Of a stretch of DNA of 64,000 nucleotides, positions 17,546 through 28,796 are shown one piece after another. Location of the stretch: positions 310,001 to 374,000 of the forward strand of contig CATOTC010000003.1 in assembly GCA_951812975.1 (NCBI GenBank). The letters are read 5' to 3'. The notes under the pieces are model-generated. The model ran no database searches. It saw only the letters and a list, made by a program, of their open reading frames with translations, and had not been told where the DNA came from. Origin of the DNA: an uncultured Acidimicrobiales bacterium (GTDB lineage: Bacteria > Actinomycetota > Acidimicrobiia > Acidimicrobiales > Aldehydirespiratoraceae). The translations under genes and the position numbers were made by a program. Position 1 is the stretch's first letter. Every line of letters starts with the position of its first letter.

Positions 17546-17595
17546 ACAACCCACTGGGGCTCTCGCCGATCGGCGGGGGTCCCGGTTGTCTTTTT
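17546..17595 (+). terminator. Intrinsic terminator after the sigma factor gene
   Basis: A long hairpin closed by ACAACC (17546-17551) and GGTTGT (17584-17589), with an inner CGCCGATCGGCG stem, is followed directly by CTTTTT. This is the clearest Rho-independent terminator in the window. It separates the sigma gene from aroG. Confidence 0.85.
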
Positions 17596-17663
17596 GAGCG
17601 ATGTTGTCGGCGTTGTCGCGAAATTAGTTGGAACCTTCAGCTCGGCCACAGCAGACTTGTCAC

Positions 17664-19028
17664 GTGAGCAACGACTGGACCCCCGACAGTTGGCGGAACT
17701 TCCCCGCCAAGCATCAGCCGTCATGGCCTGACGACGCCGAACTCGAACAGGTCCAGAAGGTCCTCGCCGACCAGCCGCCCCTGGTCTTCGCGGGTGAAGC
17801 CCGCAACCTCATAAGCCAGCTGGCCAAGGTCGCCGAGGGCAACGCCTTCCTGCTCCAGGCCGGCGACTGCGCCGAGTCTTTCGACAGTTCGACCGACTCG
17901 ATCAGGGACCGACTCAGGGTCATCCTGCAGATGGCCATCGTGCTCACCTACTCCGGCGGCACTCCCCTCGTGAAGGTCGGACGCATCGCGGGGCAGTTCG
18001 CCAAGCCCCGCTCCAATCCGACCGAAACGCAGGGTGAGACCGAACTGCCGTCTTTCCTCGGCCAGATCGTCAACGATGTGGGATTCACCTCAGACGACCG
18101 GCGTCCGGACCCGCAGCGCCTCCTCACCGCCTACCACCGGGCCGCCTCCACCCTCAACCTCCTGCGTGCCTTCACACGCGGCGGATACGCAGACCTGCAT
18201 CAGGTGTCGAGCTGGAATCGAGACTTCGTAGCCTCCTCCCCCGCTGGTGAGCGCTACGCCAGAATGGCCGACGAGATCGACCGCGCGCTGCGCTTCATGG
18301 CCGCCTGCGGGCTTGACTCCACCACGGTTCCAGCCCTTCACGAGGTCGACTTCTACACCAGTCATGAAGCCCTGCTGCTCAACTACGAGGAGGCTCTGAC
18401 CCGACGCGACTCCCTGACCGGCGACTGGTACGACTGCTCCGCGCACATGCTCTGGGTCGGTGAGCGAACCCGAGAGCTCGACGGCGCCCATGTGGAGTTC
18501 CTGCGCGGTGTCGGCAATCCCCTGGGATGCAAGATCGGGCCCACCGCCACAACCGACGAAGTACTCGGGATCTGCGAGGCTCTGAACCCCGACCGCGTGC
18601 CCGGCAAGCTCACCCTGATAAGCCGCATGGGTGCGGACAAGATCGCGGACGGTCTTCCCGCGCTGCTCGCGGCGGTGCGCGACGCCGGTCATCCCGTGGT
18701 CTGGGCCTGCGACCCGATGCACGGCAACACCTACACCTCCGAAAGCGGACGAAAGACCCGCCACTTCGACGACGTGCTCAGCGAGATCGTCAGCTTCTTC
18801 GCGGCTCACAGATCCGAGGGAACCCATCCCGGCGGAGTCCACGTCGAGTTGACTGGCGACCGGGTCACCGAGTGTCTCGGCGGATCCGACGACCTCGTCG
18901 ACCAGGACCTCGATCGGGCCTACGAGACCATGTGCGACCCCCGGCTGAACGGCCGCCAATCGGTCGATCTGGCATTCCGAGTGGCCGAACTGCTGCAATC
19001 CGACATCACCCCGGGTCTGGGACGCTGA
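17664..19028 (+). CDS. aroG: Class II 3-deoxy-7-phosphoheptulonate synthase
   Basis: Condenses phosphoenolpyruvate and erythrose-4-phosphate to DAHP, the first step of the shikimate pathway. It belongs to the class II (plant/mycobacterial AroG) family: FLLQAGDCAESF near residue 65, KVGRIAGQFAKPRS, and CDPMHGNTYTSESGRKTRHF. About 454 residues from the GTG at 17664, which precedes SNDWTPDSWRNFPA, the usual class II start; an upstream TTG at 17628 is less likely. The end borders the composite repeat at 19029-19167. Confidence 0.96.
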   Translation: MSNDWTPDSWRNFPAKHQPSWPDDAELEQVQKVLADQPPLVFAGEARNLISQLAKVAEGNAFLLQAGDCAESFDSSTDSIRDRLRVILQMAIVLTYSGGTPLVKVGRIAGQFAKPRSNPTETQGETELPSFLGQIVNDVGFTSDDRRPDPQRLLTAYHRAASTLNLLRAFTRGGYADLHQVSSWNRDFVASSPAGERYARMADEIDRALRFMAACGLDSTTVPALHEVDFYTSHEALLLNYEEALTRRDSLTGDWYDCSAHMLWVGERTRELDGAHVEFLRGVGNPLGCKIGPTATTDEVLGICEALNPDRVPGKLTLISRMGADKIADGLPALLAAVRDAGHPVVWACDPMHGNTYTSESGRKTRHFDDVLSEIVSFFAAHRSEGTHPGGVHVELTGDRVTECLGGSDDLVDQDLDRAYETMCDPRLNGRQSVDLAFRVAELLQSDITPGLGR

Positions 19029-19167
19029 ATCTTCCGCTCTTGTTCGCGGCGCTCCACTTCCCGCTCTTGTTCGCGGCGCTCACAGGGCCGCTCGGGCCAC
19101 GGCAGGGCCGCTCGGGCCACGGCCCTCGCTCCGTCGCAGTCGTGTGCGGCGTGAATCCGCTCGGCCT
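19029..19167. repeat. Composite 3'-end repeat, copy A
   Basis: Fills the whole gap between the convergent aroG and VWA genes. It contains two copies of a roughly 27-bp unit with core CTCTTGTTCGCGGCGCTC, then a doubled block around GGGCCGCTCGGGCCACGG, and ends in a roughly 30-bp module (GTGTGCGGCG...CTCGGCCTCTAG) whose CTAG is the stop codon of the VWA gene. The same elements recur at 21602, 25493 and 28072. Confidence 0.85.
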
Positions 19168-20667
19168 CTAGACCAGGTTCTCGACGAAACCCTCCAGTTG
19201 GCGGAGGTTCCTCACCTCGAAGGCGCCGTCACAGTGCTGGGAATACTCGCCGACGATCGAATCGCCGGTGTCCCAATAGCTGCGAGGCTCTGGATTCAAC
19301 CAGTAGACGTGACGGGCCTTGTCCTGCATCTCCTTGACGATCCAGCTCTCCGCGGCGTGGTAGTTGTTGCGGGCGTCGCCGAGGATCATTATCGACGTGC
19401 GGGGCCCGATGTCCTTACCGTACTTCTGCCAGAACACGCCGAACGCGTGCCCGTAGTCCGAATGCCCGTCGACCCAGACCACATCGGCTTCGGTGTTGAC
19501 CCGATGAACCGCCTCGTTGATGTCCTCGACTCCCTCGAAATATGAGGTCACCTCGTCGAGACCATCGATGAACACGAACGAGCGCACCTTGGAGAACTGC
19601 CCGGAGATGGCGTAGACGAGGTGCAGCGTGAAACGGGCGAACGCAGCGACCGAACCGGAGATGTCGGCGACAACGAAGATCTCGGGCTTGTGTGGATTGG
19701 GGTTGCGGAATTTCGGTTCGACCGGGACCCCGCCGTAGCTCAACGAGGCGCGGACCGTGCGCCGGAAGTCTAGGGGACCGCGCCGTCCGTGGCGGCGCTT
19801 GCGCTGCAGACGAGCCGCCAACTTGCGCGTCAGCGGGTAGATCGCCTTGCGCAGGTTCGCCATCTCCTCGCGCGAGGCGTGCATGAAATCGACGTCCTCT
19901 GGCAGGGGCTTGCGGAGCGTCTTGGCCATCGCCTCAACACCGCGGTCGGCCACCAACCGCCTCCGGATCTCGGCCTCTATCTCCTTTTGCAGTTGATCGA
20001 TCCGCTGCTGGTACTCGTCGCGCCAGAGCCGCTGGTCGAACTCTGAGAACTCCCCCTGAGTCTCTTGGGCCTGCTGCAGCAGACGCTCCAGGACGCCGTC
20101 GAGATCCAGGTTGCGCAACGTCCGGTAGAGGTAGTAGGTGCCCCCGACCGGCCTGCCCGGTTCCATACCCGCAAACCGGCGCACAGCCTGGCGGGCGACG
20201 CCCTTCATCATCTGCGCGTCACCGCGCATCAACGACTGGAACAGCATCTCGGCAAGTTCCTCGGGACTCAGGTTCTCGCCCGCGCCCCCGCCACCCTGCT
20301 GGTCTCCGAGTTGATCGCCGTCAAGCTCGTCGTCATCGAGGTCGCCGAACTCGTCGTCCTCGGCGATGACGTACTCCTTGCCCCGCAAGGAGAAGTACAC
20401 CTCGAACACCGTCTCGAAGGCCTTCCAGTGGTTGTAGTGCTTGACCAGCGTGGCACCGAGCGCGTACTTGAAGGACTCGCGGTCACCGATCGGCACATGC
20501 TTCACTGCTTCGAGCGCGTCGAGGTTCTCGGTGAGGCTCACTGGCAACCCGGCGGCTCGCAGCTCAATGATGAATCCGTTGAGCAGTTCCAGGATGGCGT
20601 CACCCAACTCCAGAGGAACCGCCTGCGTGCCCGCACCGTTCCCTTCAGAGGTGCTGATCGCGGTCAT
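19168..20667 (-). CDS. VWA-domain protein (CoxE-like), partner of MoxR
   Basis: A 499-residue protein whose C-terminal half is a von Willebrand A domain with the MIDAS motif DISGS in FVVADISGSVAAFARF. The N-terminal half is acidic and helical. It lies 7 bases downstream of a MoxR AAA+ gene, the usual arrangement in which the ATPase remodels or inserts metal into a target through the VWA partner. The target cannot be told: no oxidoreductase or CO dehydrogenase gene is adjacent. Confidence 0.88.
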   Translation of the reverse strand: MTAISTSEGNGAGTQAVPLELGDAILELLNGFIIELRAAGLPVSLTENLDALEAVKHVPIGDRESFKYALGATLVKHYNHWKAFETVFEVYFSLRGKEYVIAEDDEFGDLDDDELDGDQLGDQQGGGGAGENLSPEELAEMLFQSLMRGDAQMMKGVARQAVRRFAGMEPGRPVGGTYYLYRTLRNLDLDGVLERLLQQAQETQGEFSEFDQRLWRDEYQQRIDQLQKEIEAEIRRRLVADRGVEAMAKTLRKPLPEDVDFMHASREEMANLRKAIYPLTRKLAARLQRKRRHGRRGPLDFRRTVRASLSYGGVPVEPKFRNPNPHKPEIFVVADISGSVAAFARFTLHLVYAISGQFSKVRSFVFIDGLDEVTSYFEGVEDINEAVHRVNTEADVVWVDGHSDYGHAFGVFWQKYGKDIGPRTSIMILGDARNNYHAAESWIVKEMQDKARHVYWLNPEPRSYWDTGDSIVGEYSQHCDGAFEVRNLRQLEGFVENLV

Positions 20668-20674
20668 CGCAGTG

Positions 20675-21556
20675 TCAGACGCTCACACCGTCGGCGGTCA
20701 CCAGTTCCTTCGCGACCTTCTTTATGTCGCTCTGGTACTTGAGCAGGATGTTGAGCGTGTCGCTCGCAGTCTGCTCCTCGATCTTCTCGACCCCGAGCAG
20801 CACAAGCGTGCGGGCCCAGTCGATCGTCTCAGACACCGACGGCGCCTTCTTCAACTCGATCTGACGTATCGAACGCACGACCCGGGCGACCTGATCGGCC
20901 AGATTCTCTGTGATCTCAGGGACCTTCGTGAGCACGATCTCCTTCTCGCGCTCCAGGTCGGGATAATCGACGTGAAGGTACAGACAACGCCGTTTCAAAG
21001 CCTCAGAAAGCTCACGGGTGTTGTTGGAAGTCAGGAACACCAGCGGAATCTGGGAGGCTTCGATAGTGCCTAGTTCAGGGATCGAGACCTGATAGTCCGA
21101 GAGGATCTCGAGCAGCAGAGCCTCGGTCTCGACCTCGACACGGTCGACCTCGTCGATCAGCAGCACAACGGGATCGGTTGCGCTGATCGCCTCGAGGAGC
21201 GGCCGTGTCAACAGGAACTCGTCGGAGAAGATGTCGTCTGAGAGGCCGTCCCAGTCATGGCCCTCGCTTCCGTCACTCTGAATCCTCAGGAGCTGCTTCT
21301 TGTAGTTCCATTCGTACAGCGCCTTGGCTTCGTCGAGCCCTTCGTAACACTGCAAACGGATCAACCGGGTGCCGAGCACCTCCGAAACGCTCTTTGCCAG
21401 CTGCGTCTTGCCGGTACCTGCAGGTCCCTCTACCAGGACCGGTTTCTGCAACCGGTCAGCGAGGTAGACCACCCCGGCGATGCCCTCGTCGGACAGATAG
21501 TCGACCCGCTGCAGGCCGTCCTTGAGAGAGGCGACATCCTTGAAACGAAATGACAT
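20675..21556 (-). CDS. MoxR-type AAA+ ATPase
   Basis: A 293-residue AAA+ protein: Walker A is VEGPAGTGKTQLAKS (near residue 40), Walker B is VVLLIDEVDR, sensor 1 is VFLTSNNTREL, and the arginine-rich sensor 2 region is ALKRRCLYLHVDYPD. It is the MoxR/APE2220 type that pairs with CoxE-like VWA proteins, here directly downstream. The pair probably acts as a chaperone for assembly of an enzyme complex. It begins a two-gene operon after a gap holding repeat copy B. Confidence 0.92.
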   Translation of the reverse strand: MSFRFKDVASLKDGLQRVDYLSDEGIAGVVYLADRLQKPVLVEGPAGTGKTQLAKSVSEVLGTRLIRLQCYEGLDEAKALYEWNYKKQLLRIQSDGSEGHDWDGLSDDIFSDEFLLTRPLLEAISATDPVVLLIDEVDRVEVETEALLLEILSDYQVSIPELGTIEASQIPLVFLTSNNTRELSEALKRRCLYLHVDYPDLEREKEIVLTKVPEITENLADQVARVVRSIRQIELKKAPSVSETIDWARTLVLLGVEKIEEQTASDTLNILLKYQSDIKKVAKELVTADGVSV

Positions 21557-21601
21557 AGAGGATCAAGGCTAGCGGCCGTTGACTGCGGTACCCGTATCGC
21601 T

Positions 21602-21662
21602 GTTCGCTGCGCCGGATACCCCGCTCTTGTTCGCTGCGCTCACCGGGCCGCTCGGGCCCGGG
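21602..21662. repeat. Composite 3'-end repeat, copy B
   Basis: A shortened copy directly after the proA stop codon (read on the minus strand). It has one full and one partial unit with core CTCTTGTTCGCTGCGCTC, followed by CACCGGGCCGCTCGGGCC. The 30-bp end module seen in copies A, C and D is missing. Confidence 0.8.
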
Positions 21663-22916
21663 TCAAGGGCGGACGTGGCCCTCGCCGCGGACCACGTACT
21701 TGCAGGTGGTGAGCTGCTCGAGCCCCATCGGACCGCGGGCATGGAGCTTCTGGGTCGAAATACCGATCTCGGCACCGAAGCCGAACTCCTCACCGTCGAC
21801 GAAACGGGTCGATGCGTTGACCAGGACCGCCGCGGCGTCGACTTCACGGGCGAAACGGTCCGCAGCGCGGACATCGTTGGTGACAATCGCTTCGCTGTGC
21901 CCCGTCGAAGTCTCAGACACGTGGGCGATCGCTTCGTCGAGATCATCCACCACCTTGACGCTCATCTTCATGTCGAGGTACTCGGTCTCGAAGTCCGCCG
22001 GCGCAGCGGCAGCGATCGACGGGGAGACCCGGCACGACTCCTCGTCACCGACCAGCTCTACCCCCTCGAGCGCGACCACCATCCTCGGAAGGAACTCCGG
22101 AGCGATTTCGCGGTGAACGACGAGGGACTCCGCGGCGTTGCAAACCCCGGTTCGCTGGGTCTTGGCGTTGACGAGGATCTCGATTGCCATGTCGAGATCG
22201 GCGGCAGCGTCAACATAGACATGGCAGTTGCCGGCCCCGTCAACGACATAGGGAACTGTGGCGTTGTCGAGGATCGACTGGATCAGCGACGGACCCCCAC
22301 GGGGGATCAGACAGTCGATGTAGTCGTTCTGCTGCATGAACTCCACGGCGGCCTCACGACGCGTGTCGTCGACTACCACTAGGGCGTCGGCAGGAAGCCC
22401 CGCCTTGGTGAGCGCCTCACGCAGCACGGCCGACACAGCCAGATTCGAATTGATCGCAGACGAGGATCCACGCAGGAACGCGGCGTTTCCAGACTTGAGA
22501 CAGAGACCGAAGGCGTCGCTGGTTACGTTGGGGCGGCTCTCGTAGATGATCGCCACAACACCGAGCGGCACATGCACCCGTTCAATGCGCAGCCCGTTGG
22601 GCCGCACCCAGCCGTCGCTGATCCGGGACACGGGATCCGCTAGAGACGCAACCTTCCGAAGGCCGTTGGCCATCGCTTCAATGCGCGAATGATCAAGCCG
22701 CAGCCGATCGACAAGCGGCGCTGCCATACCTGCGCTGACCGCAGCGGCCACATCCACAGCGTTGGCCTCCAACACCGACTCCGCGTTCGCCATTAGCAGG
22801 TCGGCCCCGGCATGCAGGGCGGCGTCCTTGCATTCGGTGCTGGCAACGGCCAACGCGCGTGATGCGATCTTGGCGCGCGCCGCGAGTTCTGGGATGGGAG
22901 TGGTCCGACCGGTCAC
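21663..22916 (-). CDS. proA: Glutamate-5-semialdehyde dehydrogenase
   Basis: Reduces glutamyl-5-phosphate with NADPH in proline synthesis. About 417 residues from the GTG at 22916, the usual length; a further GTG at 22940 would add eight residues. Family motifs include VPLGVVAIIYESRPNVTSDA, NAAFLRGSSSAINSN, the catalytic Cys in KTQRTGVCNAAESLVVH, and FGFGAEIGISTQKLHARGPMG near the end. proB is present but 3 kb away on the same strand, with murJ and pspA inserted between on the other strand. Confidence 0.95.
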   Translation of the reverse strand: MTGRTTPIPELAARAKIASRALAVASTECKDAALHAGADLLMANAESVLEANAVDVAAAVSAGMAAPLVDRLRLDHSRIEAMANGLRKVASLADPVSRISDGWVRPNGLRIERVHVPLGVVAIIYESRPNVTSDAFGLCLKSGNAAFLRGSSSAINSNLAVSAVLREALTKAGLPADALVVVDDTRREAAVEFMQQNDYIDCLIPRGGPSLIQSILDNATVPYVVDGAGNCHVYVDAAADLDMAIEILVNAKTQRTGVCNAAESLVVHREIAPEFLPRMVVALEGVELVGDEESCRVSPSIAAAAPADFETEYLDMKMSVKVVDDLDEAIAHVSETSTGHSEAIVTNDVRAADRFAREVDAAAVLVNASTRFVDGEEFGFGAEIGISTQKLHARGPMGLEQLTTCKYVVRGEGHVRP

Positions 22917-22993
22917 GGTCTCAGCGTACCGGGCCCACACAGTAGTCTTGACGGGAGTCGAGGCAGTTCAATCGGTGGAAGGGACCAACTGGA

Positions 22994-24673
22994 GTGTCGG
23001 CACCGAAACGAAACGGGTCTGTACTGGTCGCCCTGGGGATCGGCGTTTCACGGGCGTCGGGACTGCTGCGCGAACTGGTCGCGAGCCGGGTGTTCGGCCT
23101 CGGACTCGCCGCCGACGCCTTCTCTGCCGCTTCGCAGATCCCCAACCTGCTGCAGAACCTGCTCGGTGAGGGCGTGCTCTCGGCATCGTTCGTGCCCGTC
23201 TACAGCAAACTCCTCGACGACGAGGATCCCAAGGAGTCCAGCCGTGTCGCAGGGGCGGTCGGGGCGCTGCTTCTGGCGATCACCGGCATCTGCGTGGGGA
23301 TCTTCGTTCTTGCTGCCCGGCCGATCACATCGGTGCTGGCATTCGGTCTCAGCGGCGAGAAGTTCGAGATCGTCGTCGACCTGGTCCAGATCATGGCCCT
23401 GGGTATGGGGTTCCTGGTCATGTCGGCGTGGTGCCTCGGCGTGCTCAACAGCCATCGTCGCTTCTTTCTCCCCTATGCTGCGCCGGTCATCTGGAATGCC
23501 TGCCAGATAGTCGCCCTCTACCTGATGTGGGCCCGGGACTGGGACCTCGTCGACGCCGCGAGGGGCCTGGCGTTGGCGGTCACCGTCGGTGGTCTGCTGC
23601 AACTGCTGATCCAATTGCCGACCGTGCTGCGCCTGGCCTCCGGCATCAGGTTTCGACCCGACGGACGAGACCCGTCCGTGCTGGAGATTCGACGACGCTT
23701 CGTGCCTGCGCTGCTCGGGCGCGGCGTCGTGCAGGTATCGGCATACCTGGACCTGATGCTGGCCACACTGTTGGCGACCGGCGCGATCGCCGCGTTGATC
23801 AAGGCGCAACTGTTGTACACGCTCCCTGTGAGCCTCTTCGCGATGAGTGTGGCTGCAGCGGAACTCCCGGAGCTGTCACGGCTCGTCGGGGACCCGCTGA
23901 GACTGGCGTCCCGCTCCGAGCGGGGGTTTCGACAGATCGCCTTCTGGATGCTCATGGCATCGATGGTGTCGATAGTCGCCGGTGACCTGATAATCCGGGT
24001 TCTATTCGAAGGCGGTGAATTCAGCCAGACCGACGCGGTGCTGGTGTGGTTCGTGCTCGGCGCCTACGCAATCGGACTGCCCGCCATCGGCGCCAGTCGC
24101 CTGCTTCAGAACACCTGCTACGCCGTCGGCGACACCCGGGGGCCGGCCCGTATTGCGGGGCTTCGAGTGGTCGTCTCGGCGTCTGTGGCGCTGCTCATCA
24201 TGTTCTCGTTGGACCGTGTGATCGTCACGACGGACGGATTGACGACGAACGGCGGCTGGATCTCCTCGGTGCCCTTGGCGGAGAGTCTGCGGGCGGTCGA
24301 AGGACCCGTGCGCCTCGGAGCAGTCGGCCTGTCCGCCGCTTCTGCGGTCGGCGCCTGGGTCGAACTGCTGCTCCTGTCGGTCCGTTCGCGCCGCCACCTG
24401 CCCGCCATGACCAACCCAGTGCGAACGCTGGGGCGGCCCGCGGCAGCCGCGGCCGGAGCCTTCGTGCTCGCCGGCGCGACCAGGCTGGTACTCCCAGACA
24501 TTCCGATGCTCCCCGACATTCGTTATCTCCCGGACCTTTCGCTGCTGATCACAGCTGCAGTGGTCGTCGGCGTGGCGGTGATCAGCTACGTGGCCATCGC
24601 CTCCCGCATCGGCGTGGAAGAAACCCGGCTGCTGTCGGACCCGGTCCGCAAGGCCTTCTCGCGCTCGCGCTGA
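22994..24673 (+). CDS. murJ: MurJ/MviN-family lipid flippase
   Basis: A 559-residue protein with about 14 membrane helices. The N-terminus has the MurJ signature (GVSRASGLLRELVASRVFG, then AADAFSAASQIPNLLQNLL). MurJ flips lipid II across the membrane for peptidoglycan synthesis. The GTG start at 22994 is set by the conserved N-terminus. It is divergent from proA and followed 32 bases later by pspA. A second, shorter murJ copy elsewhere in the genome is possible, so the exact lipid substrate is inferred. Confidence 0.9.
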   Translation: MSAPKRNGSVLVALGIGVSRASGLLRELVASRVFGLGLAADAFSAASQIPNLLQNLLGEGVLSASFVPVYSKLLDDEDPKESSRVAGAVGALLLAITGICVGIFVLAARPITSVLAFGLSGEKFEIVVDLVQIMALGMGFLVMSAWCLGVLNSHRRFFLPYAAPVIWNACQIVALYLMWARDWDLVDAARGLALAVTVGGLLQLLIQLPTVLRLASGIRFRPDGRDPSVLEIRRRFVPALLGRGVVQVSAYLDLMLATLLATGAIAALIKAQLLYTLPVSLFAMSVAAAELPELSRLVGDPLRLASRSERGFRQIAFWMLMASMVSIVAGDLIIRVLFEGGEFSQTDAVLVWFVLGAYAIGLPAIGASRLLQNTCYAVGDTRGPARIAGLRVVVSASVALLIMFSLDRVIVTTDGLTTNGGWISSVPLAESLRAVEGPVRLGAVGLSAASAVGAWVELLLLSVRSRRHLPAMTNPVRTLGRPAAAAAGAFVLAGATRLVLPDIPMLPDIRYLPDLSLLITAAVVVGVAVISYVAIASRIGVEETRLLSDPVRKAFSRSR

Positions 24674-24705
24674 CTAGTGGCACCGCCAGCCACTACGATT
24701 GAACC

Positions 24706-25482
24706 ATGCTGCAGTATCTGAAGAAGCGTTGGAACTACCTGATCACCCGATCGAACCAGAAATTCGAGGAGTCCGCCGACCCCAAGGTGCAGTTGGAACA
24801 GGCCATCAGCGAGGCCAAAGACCAACACAACCGTCTCCGCGGGCAAGCGGCCAACGTCATCGCCAACCAGAAGCAGACCGAGCTTCGGCTCAACCGCGCC
24901 ATCGAGGAACTCGAGCGGTACAGCGGCAACGCTCGTCAAGCCGTCAAGATGGCCGACGAAGCCACCCGCACCGGACACGCCGAGAACCTGGAGCGCTACA
25001 CCGACGCGGCCGAACATTTCGCCAACCGGATCCTGATCCTCGAAGAGGAGATCGAGAGCCTCAAAGGTCTGTACTTCCAAGCCTCCGAAGCCGCTGACCA
25101 AGCCAAGGCTGCAGTTGAGCAGAACGCCGGACTGCTCCAGAAGAAGCTCGGGCAGCGGCAGGCACTGCTGAGCCAACTCGACCAGGCCAAGATGCAGGAG
25201 ACCGTCAACTCCGCCATGAGCACCCTGTCAGAAGCGGTCGGTGAGGACGTCCCAACCTTCGACCAGGTGCGCGACAAGATCGAAGCCCGCTACGCACGGG
25301 CCAAAGCCGCCGCTGAACTCACAGAGGGCAACGTCGAGACACAGGTGTACGAAGTCGAGAAGGCCGCCCGAAAGATCGAAGCCCAGTCACGGCTCGAGAC
25401 GATCCGGTCCAACCTCGGAATCGAAGCTCCCGGTGCCGCCGAAGCAATAACCGAGACCAGCAGCGATCCAGGCACCCCCTAA
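24706..25482 (+). CDS. pspA: PspA/IM30-family membrane stress protein
   Basis: A 258-residue, almost wholly helical coiled-coil protein. The N-terminus is amphipathic (MLQYLKKRWNYLITRSN) as in proteins that bind stressed membranes, and the body has the DPKVQLEQAISEAKDQHNRL family pattern. PspA/Vipp1 proteins form rings or rods that stabilise the inner leaflet and relate to ESCRT-III. No psp operon partners are adjacent. The stop is 10 bases before repeat copy C. Confidence 0.88.
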   Translation: MLQYLKKRWNYLITRSNQKFEESADPKVQLEQAISEAKDQHNRLRGQAANVIANQKQTELRLNRAIEELERYSGNARQAVKMADEATRTGHAENLERYTDAAEHFANRILILEEEIESLKGLYFQASEAADQAKAAVEQNAGLLQKKLGQRQALLSQLDQAKMQETVNSAMSTLSEAVGEDVPTFDQVRDKIEARYARAKAAAELTEGNVETQVYEVEKAARKIEAQSRLETIRSNLGIEAPGAAEAITETSSDPGTP

Positions 25483-25492
25483 CCGGCACCAG

Positions 25493-25668
25493 TCGTCTTC
25501 CGCGCTTGTTCGCTGCGCTCCACTTCCCGCGCTTGTTCGCTGCGCTCCACTTCCCGCTCTTGTTCGCTGCGCTCCACTTCCCGCTCTTGTTCGCTGCGCT
25601 CACGGGGCCGCCCGGGCCACGGGCGGGCCGCTCGGTCGCGAACGTGTGCGGGATCAAGCCGCTCGACC
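25493..25668. repeat. Composite 3'-end repeat, copy C (four tandem units)
   Basis: Between convergent pspA and proB. Four 27-bp units begin near 25497, 25524, 25551 and 25578 with exact period; the first two read GCGCTTGTTCGCTGCGCTC and the last two CTCTTGTTCGCTGCGCTC. A GGGGCCGCCCGGGCCACGGG block follows, then a variant of the 30-bp end module that runs into the proB stop codon. Confidence 0.88.
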
Positions 25669-28034
<2,366 letters not shown>

Positions 28035-28071
28035 TCAGAGGCAGACGCGTTTGCCGGACCGCCCCGCGGCC

Positions 28072-28195
28072 GTGTACAGGGCCAATCCGCTCGGCCTCTC
28101 CACTTCCCGCTCTTGTTCGCTGCGCTCACGGGCCGCTCGGGCCACGGCCCCGCTCTGTCACAGCCGTGTACAGAGCCAATCCACTCGGCCTCTAG
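28072..28195. repeat. Composite 3'-end repeat, copy D
   Basis: In the gap between rpmA and obg. Here the roughly 30-bp module (GTGTACAGGGCCAATCCGCT and on) occurs twice, at 28072 and about 28166, flanking one 27-bp core unit (CTCTTGTTCGCTGCGCTC) and the GGGCCGCTCGGGCCACGG block. The second module ends in CTCTAG, 10 bases from the rpmA stop. Confidence 0.85.
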
Positions 28196-28205
28196 GGGCA
28201 GCGGA

Positions 28206-28457
28206 TCAAGCCGGGATCACATCAACAAGCTTGCGGCCGCGGCGCCGACCGAACTTGACCGTGCCGTCGGAGGTGGCGAACAGCGTGTCGTCACCCCCGC
28301 GCATGACGTTGTTGCCGGGGTGGAACCTGGTGCCGCGCTGGCGAACGATGATCGCGCCGGCCAGAACCTGGCCACCGTCGTAAACCTTGACACCCAGTCG
28401 CTGAGCGTTGGAATCGCGGCCGTTACGGGTGGAACCGCCGCCTTTGGTCTTGGACAT
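28206..28457 (-). CDS. rpmA: 50S ribosomal protein L27
   Basis: An 83-residue L27, which reaches towards the peptidyl-transferase centre. It begins [20 protein letters not shown] with the usual GVKVYDGG and [14 protein letters not shown] segments. There is no N-terminal extension of the kind cleaved in Firmicutes. It sits 6 bases after rplU. Confidence 0.97.
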   Translation of the reverse strand: MSKTKGGGSTRNGRDSNAQRLGVKVYDGGQVLAGAIIVRQRGTRFHPGNNVMRGGDDTLFATSDGTVKFGRRRGRKLVDVIPA

Positions 28458-28463
28458 TGGATG

Positions 28464-28772
28464 TCAACCCTTCGATATCTCAGTGATCTCGATGAGGGCC
28501 CGAGTCTGACGATGCCCCCATCGCCTGCGATTATTGGACTTGCTCTTGTAGAGGAAACCGTTGATCTTCGGGCCCTTGTGCTCCTCGATCACCCGGGCGG
28601 TCACCGACGCGCCCTTCAGTTGATCGGGAGTGGCCAGAACGGTGTCGCCGTCGACGAGCATCACTGGTGCAAGCTCAACATCGGAACCGGGGTCACCCAG
28701 ACGTTCCACCGAGATGGTCTGGCCCTGCTCGACGCGGTACTGCTTGCCGCCGGTCTTCACTACTGCGTACAT
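28464..28772 (-). CDS. rplU: 50S ribosomal protein L21
   Basis: A 102-residue L21 starting MYAVVKTGGKQYRVEQGQ, with the C-terminal GHRQTRALIEITEI pattern. Normal length. It leads the rplU-rpmA pair and lies 24 bases after the RNase E/G gene, a frequent actinobacterial order (rne-rplU-rpmA-obg). Confidence 0.97.
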   Translation of the reverse strand: MYAVVKTGGKQYRVEQGQTISVERLGDPGSDVELAPVMLVDGDTVLATPDQLKGASVTARVIEEHKGPKINGFLYKSKSNNRRRWGHRQTRALIEITEISKG

Positions 28773-28796
28773 AGGCCGAAGATTCTAACGGAACCG

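Noticed and set aside
25497-25603. Four 27-bp units that could be a CRISPR array
   Set aside because: No spacers between units and no cas genes; the same units occur singly elsewhere as part of a composite repeat.
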